DNA from: CAG-177 sp003514385
GTDB taxonomy: Bacteria > Bacillota > Clostridia > Oscillospirales > Acutalibacteraceae
Length of the DNA stretch: 64,000 bases
Direction of reading: 5' to 3'
Assembly: GCA_051920445.1 (NCBI GenBank)
Contig: JBPPLN010000001.1
Location: 1,302,001 to 1,366,000 of the forward strand
The position numbers and the translations under genes were made by a program. This document shows, one piece after another, positions 26,081 through 34,764 of this stretch; position 1 is the first letter of the stretch; each line of letters starts with the position of its first letter. A model generated the notes under the pieces. It saw only the letters and a program-made list of their open reading frames with translations. It made no database searches and was not told where the DNA came from.

Positions 26081-26233
26081 GCCGCGCCGCAGTAGTAATA
26101 GCCAACTGAGGAGAGCGAGGGAACGGCTTGCAAAGCAAGACGCACGAGCCCGTACTGTTTGAGCGAAGCGAGTTTACGGGCGAATGTGCCGAGCAACTAA
26201 TTGAGAGTCACAAGCTATGTACTGCGGCGTGGC
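26081..26233. repeat. Structured intergenic element with long terminal inverted repeat
   Basis: GCCGCGCCGCAGTA (26081-26094) and TACTGCGGCGTGGC (26220-26233) are inverted copies matching at 13 of 14 positions, closing a 150-base segment. Inside, GCCCGTA/TACGGGC form a further stem around TGTTTGAGCGAAGCGAGT. No coding potential is recognised. It could be a decayed mobile element or a folded RNA. Confidence 0.5.
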
Positions 26234-26244
26234 GTTGCCGGGGT

Positions 26245-26275
26245 CTCGGGGTAAACCCCGAGTTTGTTTTTCTTT
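26245..26275 (+). terminator. Terminator-like hairpin in the repeat-rich spacer
   Basis: CTCGGGG-TAAA-CCCCGAG (26245-26262) is followed by TTTGTTTTTCTTTTG. It directly follows the structured element at 26081-26233. A second inverted repeat follows, GGCGTTTTCTTTTT/AAAAAGAAAATGCC (about 26281-26313). Confidence 0.55.
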
Positions 26276-26493
26276 TGCAGGCGTTTTCTTTTTCAAACAA
26301 AAAGAAAATGCCGAAACACGGGAAGTATAAAATATTTGATTATTGTATGACGCGAAGGTAGAGCGCAAATCCTACAATTCATATCGTGCCGCTTGTGCGG
26401 CAGCGGTGCGTCGAGTCGCCGCACCCTACGGGTTGCGTGTCAATAAATTTATACAGATTTCGCGGGCGGATGATATCCGCCCATACAGCGCAC

Positions 26494-26613
26494 TTTTTCA
26501 CTATTCACTTTTACCTATTACTTTGAGCGTCAGCGAAACAAATCCCTCAGTCTTGGCTTCGCCAATCCGGCTCCCCTACAGGGGAGCCAAAAGCAGGCGA
26601 ACGTAGTTCGCCC
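26494..26613 (+). repeat. Dispersed intergenic repeat, copy A
   Basis: Begins TTTTTCACTATTCACTTT, continues through ACCTATTACTTTGAGCG and CTTGGCTTCGCCAATCCGGC, and ends in the hairpin GGCTCCCC-TACA-GGGGAGCC. Nearly the same sequence occurs at 53471-53580, and the first third recurs inverted at 47211-47252. Between 26314 and 26493 lie several more small hairpins (GCCGC-TTGT-GCGGC, GGGCGGAT-GAT-ATCCGCCC) and no recognisable gene. Confidence 0.75.
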
Positions 26614-26743
26614 CTACGGTCGATAGGGTAAATCTTTATGAAGATTTCATACCGCCGTCGCCGCACCATACAAGGTGCATACTAAAGGTGCATACTAATA
26701 ATTCCCGCACACCTTGAAAATTAAACAGAGCCTAAAGCAAAAA

Positions 26744-26786
26744 CCGGACAAGAGAAACAGGCGTTTCAGCCTGTACCCTTATCCGG
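26744..26786 (-). terminator. Terminator of the hydrolase-GPH transporter operon
   Basis: On the minus strand CCGGATAAG and CTTGTCCGG bracket an inner stem ACAGGC/GCCTGT, and the hairpin is followed by TTTTTGCTTT. A small stem CTCCG/CGGAG lies nearer the gene at 26814-26829. Confidence 0.8.
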
Positions 26787-26856
26787 CGTATCATTTCTGT
26801 CGAACGATCTGCCCTCCGAGCAACGGAGCTTATTCTACTATATGTCGCTTTTAAAG

Positions 26857-28242
26857 TCAAGCGTTTTTGTTTTCCGTCTCCTGCGCTTCGTTGTGCGCCT
26901 TTATCGCGGCGGTTATCTCCTTGTCGTTATAGAAGATATAGACAACGACTGAAATCGCGACAAAAATCATTGCGACAAGCGCCGTGTTGCGCACGCCTGC
27001 GCTCGTTGCGGCTCCCGTGCCGTCCGCGCCCTTGCCGAGCAGGAGCGAGCACGCGATAACAACTATCGCCTGGCACATCTTGTTGGCAAAGTTGCGCGCG
27101 GCGAAGAACATACCCGCTCTGTTCTGTCCTGTCTTTATTGAGTCGTACTGCGCGAGATCCGCGAAGATGGACGAGGGGATTATGTTCGTTATCGCTATGG
27201 GCATGGCTATAACGAGTCCGATGAGTATCGCGAACGGCTTCGCACCGATGGCGTCGATAACAAGGTTGTAGTTGAAAATAGCGCAGTAGAGCAGGACATA
27301 TGTTATGCACGCGCCGAGCAGAAGCGGTTTTTTGCCGACCTTGCGCGCCAAGATATTGACGAGCGGATAGGTCATTATGCCGACGCCTATTGATATAACC
27401 GAGACATATGTCACCCACTCGTCGCCGAGGTTCAGGAGATTTGTTATGTAATAGACCTCAGCGGTGTTGAAGAAGGTGAACGCTATCCACATAATGAGAT
27501 AGCCCACGGTGATTATCGCGAAGTTCGGATAAGAGACGGTCGCCTTGAGCGCATCCCAGATGGACTGGTGATATTCTTTCGGCTCGACGTAGTCCTTCTC
27601 TTTGATGACAAAAGCCGGGATGAGTGCGGATATTCCGCCGAGCACGCAGAACACGATGAACGGAATGCGCAGAGCCCATATCTCCTCGATGCCGTTTTTC
27701 ATCAGTATGCTCTTTATCATAGATGTGCAGAACACCATCGCCGACGAGACAACATAGAGCAGGCTGACTACAGAATAGAGGAACACTCTCTTGCGCGGCT
27801 CGGCGACGACCTCCGCCTGGAGCGCGCTGTAGGGAATGTTATAGAGCGTCGAGAACAGGTAATAGAGCGCGAGCATCACGCCGACCCATATGGCGTTTAT
27901 AACGCTCGAACCCGCCACGGGCGGGAAAAAGATAAGCAGGCAGAATAGCCCGTAAGGGATAGCCGACCAGCGCATAAAAGAGATGCGCCTGCCGCTCTTT
28001 GCCTTGCTGTTGTCCGAAAGGCTCGCGACCCACGGGTCGGTAACAGCGTCGATAACCGTGCCGATTCCGCGGATTATCGCCATAGTCAGCGCAGCTTTCA
28101 TAAAAAACTGCGGCAGTGTTGTGTTCGAGTTCGTGGGGATGAAGAAGGTCAGCAGGTATGTTGTAATAATACCGTTGATAAGTCCCCTTGCAAAATCTCC
28201 GAGGCACAGGGCGAAGATCTTGCCGTTTGTTATTTTTTTCAT
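26857..28242 (-). CDS. GPH family sugar/cation symporter (MFS superfamily)
   Basis: A 461-residue membrane protein with about 12 hydrophobic segments. The GPH/MelB pattern is clear: IRGIGTVIDAVTDPWVASLS and then the charged loop SGRRISFMRW. A second-half segment reads QYDSIKTGQNRAGMFF. Its start overlaps the end of the upstream alpha/beta hydrolase by 4 bases, so they form one operon. The substrate could be a peptide-like or ester-linked compound that the hydrolase then cleaves, but this is inferred only from pairing. The C-terminus is short and hydrophilic (AHNEAQETENKNA). Confidence 0.85.
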   Translation of the reverse strand: MKKITNGKIFALCLGDFARGLINGIITTYLLTFFIPTNSNTTLPQFFMKAALTMAIIRGIGTVIDAVTDPWVASLSDNSKAKSGRRISFMRWSAIPYGLFCLLIFFPPVAGSSVINAIWVGVMLALYYLFSTLYNIPYSALQAEVVAEPRKRVFLYSVVSLLYVVSSAMVFCTSMIKSILMKNGIEEIWALRIPFIVFCVLGGISALIPAFVIKEKDYVEPKEYHQSIWDALKATVSYPNFAIITVGYLIMWIAFTFFNTAEVYYITNLLNLGDEWVTYVSVISIGVGIMTYPLVNILARKVGKKPLLLGACITYVLLYCAIFNYNLVIDAIGAKPFAILIGLVIAMPIAITNIIPSSIFADLAQYDSIKTGQNRAGMFFAARNFANKMCQAIVVIACSLLLGKGADGTGAATSAGVRNTALVAMIFVAISVVVYIFYNDKEITAAIKAHNEAQETENKNA

Positions 28243-29225
28243 TGTTTCTCTCTCCTCCCGCCGTCTGCGGCTATTTTGAGAAATTTTTCGCGAAGATGCT
28301 TTCTGAACAGCTCGGGCTCTTCGCTCAACGGGCGGTGAGCCGAGTTTTCAAACCAAATTAAATCTTTGTCCGGCGCTTCTATCGAGTCATAATAATTCTG
28401 GATCAGCGCCGCCGGGGTGTTTTCGTCGCGCCGCCCCTGGAATATATAATAGGGCATTTCAAATGTATGAAGCTGAGTGGTGAAATCATAATTGACGAGC
28501 ATCGGCCACATCTGTGTCAGGCAGAGCTTATAGCCTTTCGCCGCGCCGTATTTGTCTTTTATGCTGAGCTCCGTCGAAAACAGCATCGGCAGGACAGTGC
28601 CTTTGAAGTAGCTCTCTTTTTTGACCGTGTGTCCGCCGTATTTTCCGAGTATGCGCCGCTGGGTCATGAGCCCCTCGAACACCGGCTTATACTGCCCGTT
28701 GACGGGCGGGCCGACCTGTTTGAGCTTTGCTATGCTCTCCGAGTCATTCGCCTCTTTCGCCTTTCTCATCGCAAAGGCATAGGACAGATTCTCGTTTTCG
28801 ACTCCGTTGACGACCTGGCCGTAACCGATATATCCGGCTATCTTATCCGGCACGCGGGCGCAGGCGAATGTGCCGAGCTCGGTGCCCCAGCTGCCGCCGA
28901 CGATAAATATTTTCTCCTTGCCGAGCGTTTTGCAGAGCCATGAAATAAGCTCGGCGCAGTCGGATATCAGCTGTTCGAGCGTCAGACTCTCGGGGTCGCA
29001 GCCGAAATACGAGCCGCCCGTTCCGCGCTGATCCCACGCGACGACAGTGAAGTCGTCCGTCAGCCCGAAGCCGTTTTTAGCCATGTCGTGGCGGTTGGGC
29101 ACGCCCGGTCCGCCGTGAAGAAACAGAATGACCGGATTTTCGTTTTTCGTTCCCCAAATGTGAATCGTCTGCTCAAGCCCGCCGAGCGTCACGCGCTCCT
29201 TGCGGTCTATCGGATATCTGCCCAC
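28239..29225 (-). CDS. Alpha/beta hydrolase, proline iminopeptidase-like
   Basis: A 328-residue serine hydrolase of the S33 peptidase-like group. The oxyanion motif is FLHGGPGVPNRHD, followed by AWDQRGTGGS. The nucleophile elbow is VGGSWGTELG, and the acid and base lie in FQGRRDENTP and FENSAHRPL. Proline iminopeptidases and related esterases share all of these, so the substrate is open. No signal peptide. GTG 29225 is preferred over GTG 29234 because GAGG lies at the right distance upstream. Co-transcribed with the GPH transporter. Confidence 0.85.
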   Translation of the reverse strand: MGRYPIDRKERVTLGGLEQTIHIWGTKNENPVILFLHGGPGVPNRHDMAKNGFGLTDDFTVVAWDQRGTGGSYFGCDPESLTLEQLISDCAELISWLCKTLGKEKIFIVGGSWGTELGTFACARVPDKIAGYIGYGQVVNGVENENLSYAFAMRKAKEANDSESIAKLKQVGPPVNGQYKPVFEGLMTQRRILGKYGGHTVKKESYFKGTVLPMLFSTELSIKDKYGAAKGYKLCLTQMWPMLVNYDFTTQLHTFEMPYYIFQGRRDENTPAALIQNYYDSIEAPDKDLIWFENSAHRPLSEEPELFRKHLREKFLKIAADGGRREKQ

Positions 29226-29303
29226 AGAAAACACCTCACTTGTATCAATAGTCTAATTGTAGCACCTTTCGGCGCGCAAACCAATAAAAAAATTATAAAG
29301 AAT

Positions 29304-29327
29304 GGAGCCACCCGAACGGGCAGCCCC
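29304..29327 (-). terminator. Terminator of the sigma/anti-sigma operon
   Basis: On the minus strand GGGGCTGCCCG and CGGGTGGCTCC pair with few mismatches around a two-base loop, and a TTTATAATTTTTTT stretch follows within 20 bases. Confidence 0.6.
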
Positions 29328-29337
29328 AAAATATAAT

Positions 29338-30429
29338 TTAATTTGATATATATTTGCTGTTTACCGCAGGCACATCGAACTCGCCATAACATTTGAATCC
29401 GGCGGCAGGCGAGCGGTCAAGCTCAACATAGAATCTGTAATACGGCGCAAAATACGCGTCCATGGGGTCTATTGAATAGACAAGCTCGACTTTTTTTATC
29501 TTCTCGCGCACGACCACGCCGTTTTCTATTCCGTCCGCCGAGCCGGAGATATATTCGCCGCCGAGCAGAAGCTTTTCGGCTTCTTTATATGATATTATCG
29601 GATAATCACCGAGCTTCTTTGCGCCGTCGACGGAACTGATTCTTATCGATTCAAGCCCGCCGTTTTCGTTTATATCAAAAAACACGCTCCCGAAATTATA
29701 GCTTTTTACTCTTTTCAAATCGCCGCCCGAGCCGTCATAGACGCGGTATTCCGCACTCTCCCCGCCGTTTATATCATAGTCGGAAGTGACGCAGAGCACG
29801 GGATTTTTGAAGCCGATTACAGAAGAATACTTTTCAATGAAGTACCCTGCGGCATCGCGTCCCGTGCCGTTTCCCGCAACAGGCTCGGAAAAGTTTATAC
29901 TTACCCCGCCCGTCGCAAACGCCGATATCAAGCCGATATCCGTCTCGGCTCTGACGGCATAGAGCGAATCTTCGGCAACCACCCAATCGGAATCCGGCAT
30001 GGTCTCACGGGTCACTGATTTTATCTGAGCGCCGAGCTTTTCGGCGACTTTATTGATATTATCAAGCATATCGTCGCAGCTTAGCGACTGCGTGTTTTTG
30101 TAGACGGGCAGACGCTTCAGCTTCATCTCCGCGCTCCACGGGTTTCCCGTCGTGTATTCGCTTATGTCGCGCACAACAGGCGTGTGAGCGCCGGCTCCCT
30201 CGCCGGAAAAGCCCACTGTGCCGAGTGATATCTTTTGCAGCCTGGCGGGGCTTATCAGCCAATAGCCGAAGAACACCGCCGCGACTATGCAGAGGCACGC
30301 CGCCGCCGTCATCAAGCGCATGGGATAGCGCGGCGCTCTGTTCTTAAAATTTATTTTTTTCGGCGCGGCCTCGGCTATAAACCTGTCGTCAGCGCCGCCT
30401 ACGGCCTTCAATAAATCTTCTTTTTTCAT
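29338..30429 (-). CDS. Membrane-anchored protein paired with an ECF sigma factor (putative anti-sigma)
   Basis: A 363-residue protein with a short cytoplasmic N-terminus (about 38 residues, MKKEDLLKAVGGADDRFIAE), one membrane segment (RLMTAAACLCIVAAVFFGYW) and a large extracytoplasmic part. The outer part contains two stretches resembling PepSY or YcnI-like beta units (for example ISYKEAEKLLLGGEYISG), but I cannot name the domain. ATG 30429 overlaps the sigma gene stop by 4 bases. Position and topology suggest an anti-sigma factor or a signal-sensing partner. The cytoplasmic part lacks a visible HxxxCxxC zinc anti-sigma motif. Confidence 0.7.
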   Translation of the reverse strand: MKKEDLLKAVGGADDRFIAEAAPKKINFKNRAPRYPMRLMTAAACLCIVAAVFFGYWLISPARLQKISLGTVGFSGEGAGAHTPVVRDISEYTTGNPWSAEMKLKRLPVYKNTQSLSCDDMLDNINKVAEKLGAQIKSVTRETMPDSDWVVAEDSLYAVRAETDIGLISAFATGGVSINFSEPVAGNGTGRDAAGYFIEKYSSVIGFKNPVLCVTSDYDINGGESAEYRVYDGSGGDLKRVKSYNFGSVFFDINENGGLESIRISSVDGAKKLGDYPIISYKEAEKLLLGGEYISGSADGIENGVVVREKIKKVELVYSIDPMDAYFAPYYRFYVELDRSPAAGFKCYGEFDVPAVNSKYISN

Positions 30430-30986
30430 ACCGTAAAGCCCTCCTTTTCGAGAAAAATCTTTAAGCAGTCCCTTGTTCGCTTGAGCGACATTTTTACCGC
30501 GCCCTCGGTCATTCCGCGCTCGGCGGCTATCTCCGATATGCCGAGCATATACCAGTAGCGCTGAATAAAAACTATTCGCCTCTCCCGCTCGAGAGAGTCT
30601 AAAAATACGTTCACCGCCTCGCGCAGCAGAACGGTCTCCGCCTGCTGCGCGGTATTCTCGGCACTCGGTATACACTCCGACAGCTCATCGAGAGCGAGGG
30701 CGACATTCTTTTCGCCGCGCTTTTTGGAGCGGCGGGCTTTGAGCATATTCAGCGCCGAGTTTCTCGCTATCCTGCTGACATATGCTCCGAGATTCTCCGG
30801 TCTGTTCGGCGGAATGGAGTTCCACGCACCAAGCATGGCGTCGCCGACGCACTCCTGCGCGTCCTCGCGGCACCGCACAACGGCATAGGCCACGGTATAA
30901 CAGTATCCCGAATATTTTTCCTCGAGCCGCGCCACGCTCCTCTCGTCGCGGGCGAACAAGCCGTCAATAAGCAGTTTGTCCTCCAT
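30426..30986 (-). CDS. ECF-family RNA polymerase sigma factor
   Basis: A 186-residue sigma-70 family protein of the extracytoplasmic-function type. Region 2 includes GYCYTVAYAVVRCREDAQEC and then ENLGAYVSRIARNSALNMLK. Region 4 includes RERRIVFIQRYWYMLGISEI and the recognition helix GMTEGAVKMSLKRTRDCLK. The linker contains the frequent NVALALDEL section. Ribosome site is GAGGAGG. It is translationally coupled to the membrane protein downstream, the usual sigma/anti-sigma arrangement. Its regulon is unknown; no second matching promoter was identified by eye. Confidence 0.92.
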   Translation of the reverse strand: MEDKLLIDGLFARDERSVARLEEKYSGYCYTVAYAVVRCREDAQECVGDAMLGAWNSIPPNRPENLGAYVSRIARNSALNMLKARRSKKRGEKNVALALDELSECIPSAENTAQQAETVLLREAVNVFLDSLERERRIVFIQRYWYMLGISEIAAERGMTEGAVKMSLKRTRDCLKIFLEKEGFTV

Positions 30987-31106
30987 AATTACCTCCTCTC
31001 CAACGACATCCGCTCACTCTTAAAGACAACAAAAAGGTGCTTTAGGTAACGCATGGGTTTGCCTTTATTTTTATATTATCATATATTTTGCGTTTTGAAA
31101 AGAAAA

Positions 31107-31133
31107 ACGCCCCGAAGAAAAACTTCGGAGCGT
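31107..31133 (-). terminator. Terminator of the liv operon
   Basis: Minus strand ACGCTCCGAAG and CTTCGGGGCGT pair around a TTTTT loop, followed by TTTTTCTTTTC. Confidence 0.88.
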
Positions 31134-31151
31134 CATATAAATTATATTTTA

Positions 31152-31862
31152 TCAGCCGCCGAGATAGGCTTTGACTATCTCTTCGTTGTTGAGCAGATCC
31201 TGCGCGGTGCCCTCTGCGGTTATTGCGCCGGTTTCGAGGACATAGGCGCGGTCGGAGATGGAGAGCGCCTTTTTCGCGTTCTGCTCGACGAGCAGGATGG
31301 TCGTGCCGGACTTGTGATAGTCCTTGATTATCTCGAACACCTGATCGACAAACAGCGGGGACAGACCCATCGACGGCTCATCGAGCATGAGCAGCTTCGG
31401 GTGGCTCATCATAGCTCTGCCCATTGCGAGCATCTGCTGCTCGCCGCCGGAAAGAGTGCCCGCTATCTGCGACTTTCTCTCGCCGAGGCGGGGGAAGCGG
31501 GTGCAGATCTCGTCGATATCCTCTTTTATCTTCTTTTTGTCTTTTTGCGTATATGCGCCGAGGAGCAGATTTTCATAGACGGTCAGCTCCTGGAACACGC
31601 GGCGACCCTCAGGCACCTGGCTCATTCCCATGCCGACCAGCTTATGACCGGGAATCTTGTTTATCTCGTTTCCGTCATAGACGACGGAGCCGCTCTTTAT
31701 CGGAATGAGGCGCATGATGCTCTGCATCGTGGTGGTCTTGCCCGCTCCGTTTGCTCCGATGAGCGAGACTATCTCGCCCTGATCGACATGGAAGCTGATG
31801 CCCTTGAGCGCTCTTATAACGCCGTAATAGACCTGAAGGTCCTTGACTTCTAACAATGCCAT
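31152..31862 (-). CDS. livF: Branched-chain amino acid ABC transporter ATP-binding protein LivF
   Basis: A 236-residue ABC ATPase. Walker A is GANGAGKTTTM, the signature is LSGGEQQMLAMGRAM, and Walker B is LLMLDEPSMGLSP; the switch His is in TILLVEQN-type context without His, as is normal for LivF. The short LivF-type length and C-terminal LLNNEEIVKAYLGG fit the family. Last gene of a five-gene operon importing leucine, isoleucine and valine. Confidence 0.95.
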   Translation of the reverse strand: MALLEVKDLQVYYGVIRALKGISFHVDQGEIVSLIGANGAGKTTTMQSIMRLIPIKSGSVVYDGNEINKIPGHKLVGMGMSQVPEGRRVFQELTVYENLLLGAYTQKDKKKIKEDIDEICTRFPRLGERKSQIAGTLSGGEQQMLAMGRAMMSHPKLLMLDEPSMGLSPLFVDQVFEIIKDYHKSGTTILLVEQNAKKALSISDRAYVLETGAITAEGTAQDLLNNEEIVKAYLGG

Positions 31863-31874
31863 GACTTTTCCCCC

Positions 31875-32645
31875 TTATTCACCGATATACGCCTTTATGA
31901 CCTCGGGGTCACTCAGCGCGTCCTCTGTCTTGCCCTGCGCGAGCACTGTGCCGAAGTTGAGCACGGTTATCTCATCGCAAAGACCCGACACGAACTTCAT
32001 GTCGTGCTCGATAAGAAGTATGGTCATGTCAAACTCGTCTCTTATGCGCCTGACTATGTCCATCAGATCCTCGGTCTCGTGGGGGTTCATGCCCGCCGCC
32101 GGCTCGTCGAGGAGCAGCAGGCACGGATTGGTCGCGAGAGCGCGGGCTATTTCAAGCTTTCTCTGCTTGCCGTAAGGCAGGTTGCAGGCGAGGTTGTTTC
32201 GCTCGTCGTAGAGATCGAAGATGCGGAGTATCTCCTTTGCCTTGTCGCGCATCGCCTTCTCCGTCTTGTAGTGCTTCGGGAGGCGGAAGATGCTCGAGAA
32301 GATGTCGCATTTGAACTCGGGCTGGTTGTGCAGACCGACGAGGACGTTTCTTATCACGCTCATGTTGTTGAACAGGCGGATATTCTGGAATGTTCTCGCG
32401 ATGCCCTTGTGGTTTATCTGCTCCTGGCTCTTGCCGCGGAGCTCTTCGCCGTTTAGGTAGAAAGTTCCGGTTGTGGGCTGATAGACGCCGGTGAGCATAT
32501 TGAAGACCGTTGTCTTGCCCGCTCCGTTGGGGCCCACGAGACCGTAGAGCTGCTTTTTCTTTATTTTCAGATCGACATTCTCGACCGCTTTCAGTCCGCC
32601 GAAGGAAATGCCGAGATCCTTTGTTTCAAGAACATATTCAGCCAT
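31875..32645 (-). CDS. livG: Branched-chain amino acid ABC transporter ATP-binding protein LivG
   Basis: A 256-residue ABC ATPase. Walker A is GPNGAGKTTVFN, Walker B LLLLDEPAAGMNP, the switch is LLIEHDM, and the C-terminal VLAQGKTEDALSDPEVIKAY is typical of LivG. The signature is degenerate, LPYGKQRKLEIARAL, as usual in this subfamily. ATG 32645 (MAEYVLETKD) follows GGGAGG and overlaps the livM stop by 8 bases. It works as a heterodimer with LivF. Confidence 0.95.
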   Translation of the reverse strand: MAEYVLETKDLGISFGGLKAVENVDLKIKKKQLYGLVGPNGAGKTTVFNMLTGVYQPTTGTFYLNGEELRGKSQEQINHKGIARTFQNIRLFNNMSVIRNVLVGLHNQPEFKCDIFSSIFRLPKHYKTEKAMRDKAKEILRIFDLYDERNNLACNLPYGKQRKLEIARALATNPCLLLLDEPAAGMNPHETEDLMDIVRRIRDEFDMTILLIEHDMKFVSGLCDEITVLNFGTVLAQGKTEDALSDPEVIKAYIGE

Positions 32646-33807
32646 TTTTCTTTCCTCCCTTTTGCGGCTTGTCGGGGACAAATTCCTTGCCCTGCTGCAT
32701 ATCGACAGAGAGGATTTCGTCCATGGAGATCTTTGTGGGAACGTTGCTCCACTCGCCCTTGTCGTCGCTGATATCCTCAGGCTTGCGCTTCTTGTCCGCG
32801 ATGCGCGCCATGATGAAGCGCGGAGCGAGCTTCTCTTTTATGCGGGTGAACGCAGGTGCGTTGTTGAAGATAACGAGGCAGATAAGAATAAGCGCATAGA
32901 TAAGGTACTTGAGCGCCGCGAGGTCGCCGGAGAGCTTGCTCTGGAGCTCGAAGTTGATTATCGTGATAAGCGCGGCGGAGACTATCGAACCGTTGATGCT
33001 TGCCATGCCGCCGAGGACGACCATGACGAGGATTTCGATAGAGTAGTTATACGAGAACACCGAATACTGGACGGGCGTGATGTAATGCGCATAGATAACG
33101 CCTGCGACGCCCGCGAAGAATGCGGAGAATACGAACACAAAGAGCTTGTAAAAAGTCACGTTTATGCCCATTGCCTTTGCCGCTATCTCGTTGTCACGTA
33201 TAGCGGTTATCGCTCTGCCGTGCTTCGAGCGGATGAGGTTGTTTATCATGAACAGGACGATGAGCACGACAACGAAAGCGACAATATAGAGTGATGTATC
33301 GTTTCTCGTATCGTACTTTATCGTGTTCGTGCGAAGACCCATTGCCTTGCCGAAAACATCGAGATTCTTGAATATCGTTCTGACTATCTCGCCGAAAGCG
33401 AGAGTCACTATCGCGAGGTAGTCGCCTTTGAGTCTGAGTGCCGGAAGTCCGACGATGAGACCGAATATTGCGGCTATCACGCCGCCGGCGAGCATGCTGA
33501 TGATGAGCACCAGAAGCTTGCTGCCGATAACATCAGAGAGCTGAATGGCTATGTATCCGCCGAGATATGCGCCGACGCACATAAAGCCTGCGTGACCGAG
33601 CGACAGCTCGCCGAGGAAACCGACGACGAGGTTCAGGGAAACGGCGAGGATGATGCTGTAAGCTATCTGGACGAGCAGGGTCGACGCCGAGCGCTGGAGG
33701 TTGCCGGTCAGCTGGAGAATGACCGACACGCCGAGGACGGCGATGACCATTATATAGCTGATGTAATTTTTGAGCTTGAATTTGCTTTCTGTCTTTGTTT
33801 TACTCAT
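32638..33807 (-). CDS. livM: Branched-chain amino acid ABC transporter permease LivM
   Basis: A 389-residue integral membrane permease with about 9 hydrophobic segments. The family motif GFLGELSLGHAGFMCVGAYL lies near residue 65, and the EAA-like loop GRAITAIRDNEIAAKAMGIN near 200. The C-terminal 90 residues are hydrophilic and longer than usual, ending in Lys-rich GKEFVPDKPQKGGKKNG. ATG 33807 follows AAGGTG; a TTG at 33810 is less likely. Confidence 0.94.
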   Translation of the reverse strand: MSKTKTESKFKLKNYISYIMVIAVLGVSVILQLTGNLQRSASTLLVQIAYSIILAVSLNLVVGFLGELSLGHAGFMCVGAYLGGYIAIQLSDVIGSKLLVLIISMLAGGVIAAIFGLIVGLPALRLKGDYLAIVTLAFGEIVRTIFKNLDVFGKAMGLRTNTIKYDTRNDTSLYIVAFVVVLIVLFMINNLIRSKHGRAITAIRDNEIAAKAMGINVTFYKLFVFVFSAFFAGVAGVIYAHYITPVQYSVFSYNYSIEILVMVVLGGMASINGSIVSAALITIINFELQSKLSGDLAALKYLIYALILICLVIFNNAPAFTRIKEKLAPRFIMARIADKKRKPEDISDDKGEWSNVPTKISMDEILSVDMQQGKEFVPDKPQKGGKKNG

Positions 33808-33810
33808 CAA

Positions 33811-34674
33811 TTACACCTTCTCTCTTCTCTTCTTGCCGAGCAGACCGATGGGTCTTACAAGAAGGATCAAAATCAAAAGACTGAATTCAACGGCAGTGGT
33901 ATAGGGTGCGAGGACGGGGACGGCAAGGCATATCTTCTCGATAACGCCGAGGAGCACGCCGCCGATCATCGCGCCGGGGATGGAGCCGATGCCGCCGATA
34001 ACCGCCGCGGTGAACGCCTTGATGCCGGGCATCGAGCCGAGGGTCGGCTCCGCAGTCGGTATCTGGAAGAGATAGAACACGCTCGCGAACGCGGCGAGAG
34101 CCGAGCCGATTGCAAAGGTGACGGTAATTATCTTGTTGACATTTATACCCATGAGCTGAGCCGCGCCCCTGTCTTCGGAGACGGCAAGCATGGCGCGTCC
34201 GGTCCTGGTCTTTTTGATGAACAGGGTCAGGGCAACCATTATAACCGCGCTTATGCCCATGGTGAGGATCGAGCTGACGCTGACATTGGTGCCCGCAATG
34301 CTCACCGCGCCGAGCGAGGGCAAAGACACGCTCTGCGCCTTTGCGCCGAAGATGAGCTGTGCGATACTCTGAAGCAGGTAGCTGACGCCGATAGCGGTTA
34401 TCAGAACCGCGATGGGGGTAACGCCTCTCAGGGGTCTGTAGGCAACCTTTTCGATAATAATACCCATCAGCGTGCAGACTATAACAGATGCCAGAACGCC
34501 GATAGCGAGATTTCCGCCCGCCGCCAGCGTTGTGAAAACGGCATATGCGCCGACCATGATGATATCGCCGTGGGCAAAGTTGAGCATCTTCGCGATGCCG
34601 TAAACCATCGTGTAGCCCAGTGCTATGAGGGCGTAGATGGCGCCGAGGCTGAGTCCGTCAAATATAACACTCAT
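33811..34674 (-). CDS. livH: Branched-chain amino acid ABC transporter permease LivH
   Basis: A 287-residue permease with about 8 membrane segments. FDGLSLGAIYALIALGYTMV and NFAHGDIIMVGAY are the LivH N-terminal motifs, and GRAMLAVSEDRGAAQLMGIN is the ATPase-contact loop. LivH and LivM form the membrane pore. The gene is separated from livK by 129 bases that contain a terminator-like hairpin. Confidence 0.95.
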   Translation of the reverse strand: MSVIFDGLSLGAIYALIALGYTMVYGIAKMLNFAHGDIIMVGAYAVFTTLAAGGNLAIGVLASVIVCTLMGIIIEKVAYRPLRGVTPIAVLITAIGVSYLLQSIAQLIFGAKAQSVSLPSLGAVSIAGTNVSVSSILTMGISAVIMVALTLFIKKTRTGRAMLAVSEDRGAAQLMGINVNKIITVTFAIGSALAAFASVFYLFQIPTAEPTLGSMPGIKAFTAAVIGGIGSIPGAMIGGVLLGVIEKICLAVPVLAPYTTAVEFSLLILILLVRPIGLLGKKRREKV

Positions 34675-34733
34675 AATAAACCTAACGCTCCTTTAGAATG
34701 GGAGAAACTTGAACTGCCGAAAGAAAAACAGAA

Positions 34734-34764
34734 AACGGCAGGAGAATACACTTCCCCTGCCGTT
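34734..34764 (-). terminator. Internal terminator between livK and livH
   Basis: Minus strand AACGGCAGG and CCTGCCGTT form a perfect 9-base stem, followed by TTCTGTTTTTCTTTC. It probably lets binding protein mRNA exceed permease mRNA by partial termination. Confidence 0.75.

Noticed and set aside
26314..26493. CRISPR-like repeats in the spacer with many hairpins
   Set aside because: The hairpins differ from each other and there are no evenly spaced identical repeats.
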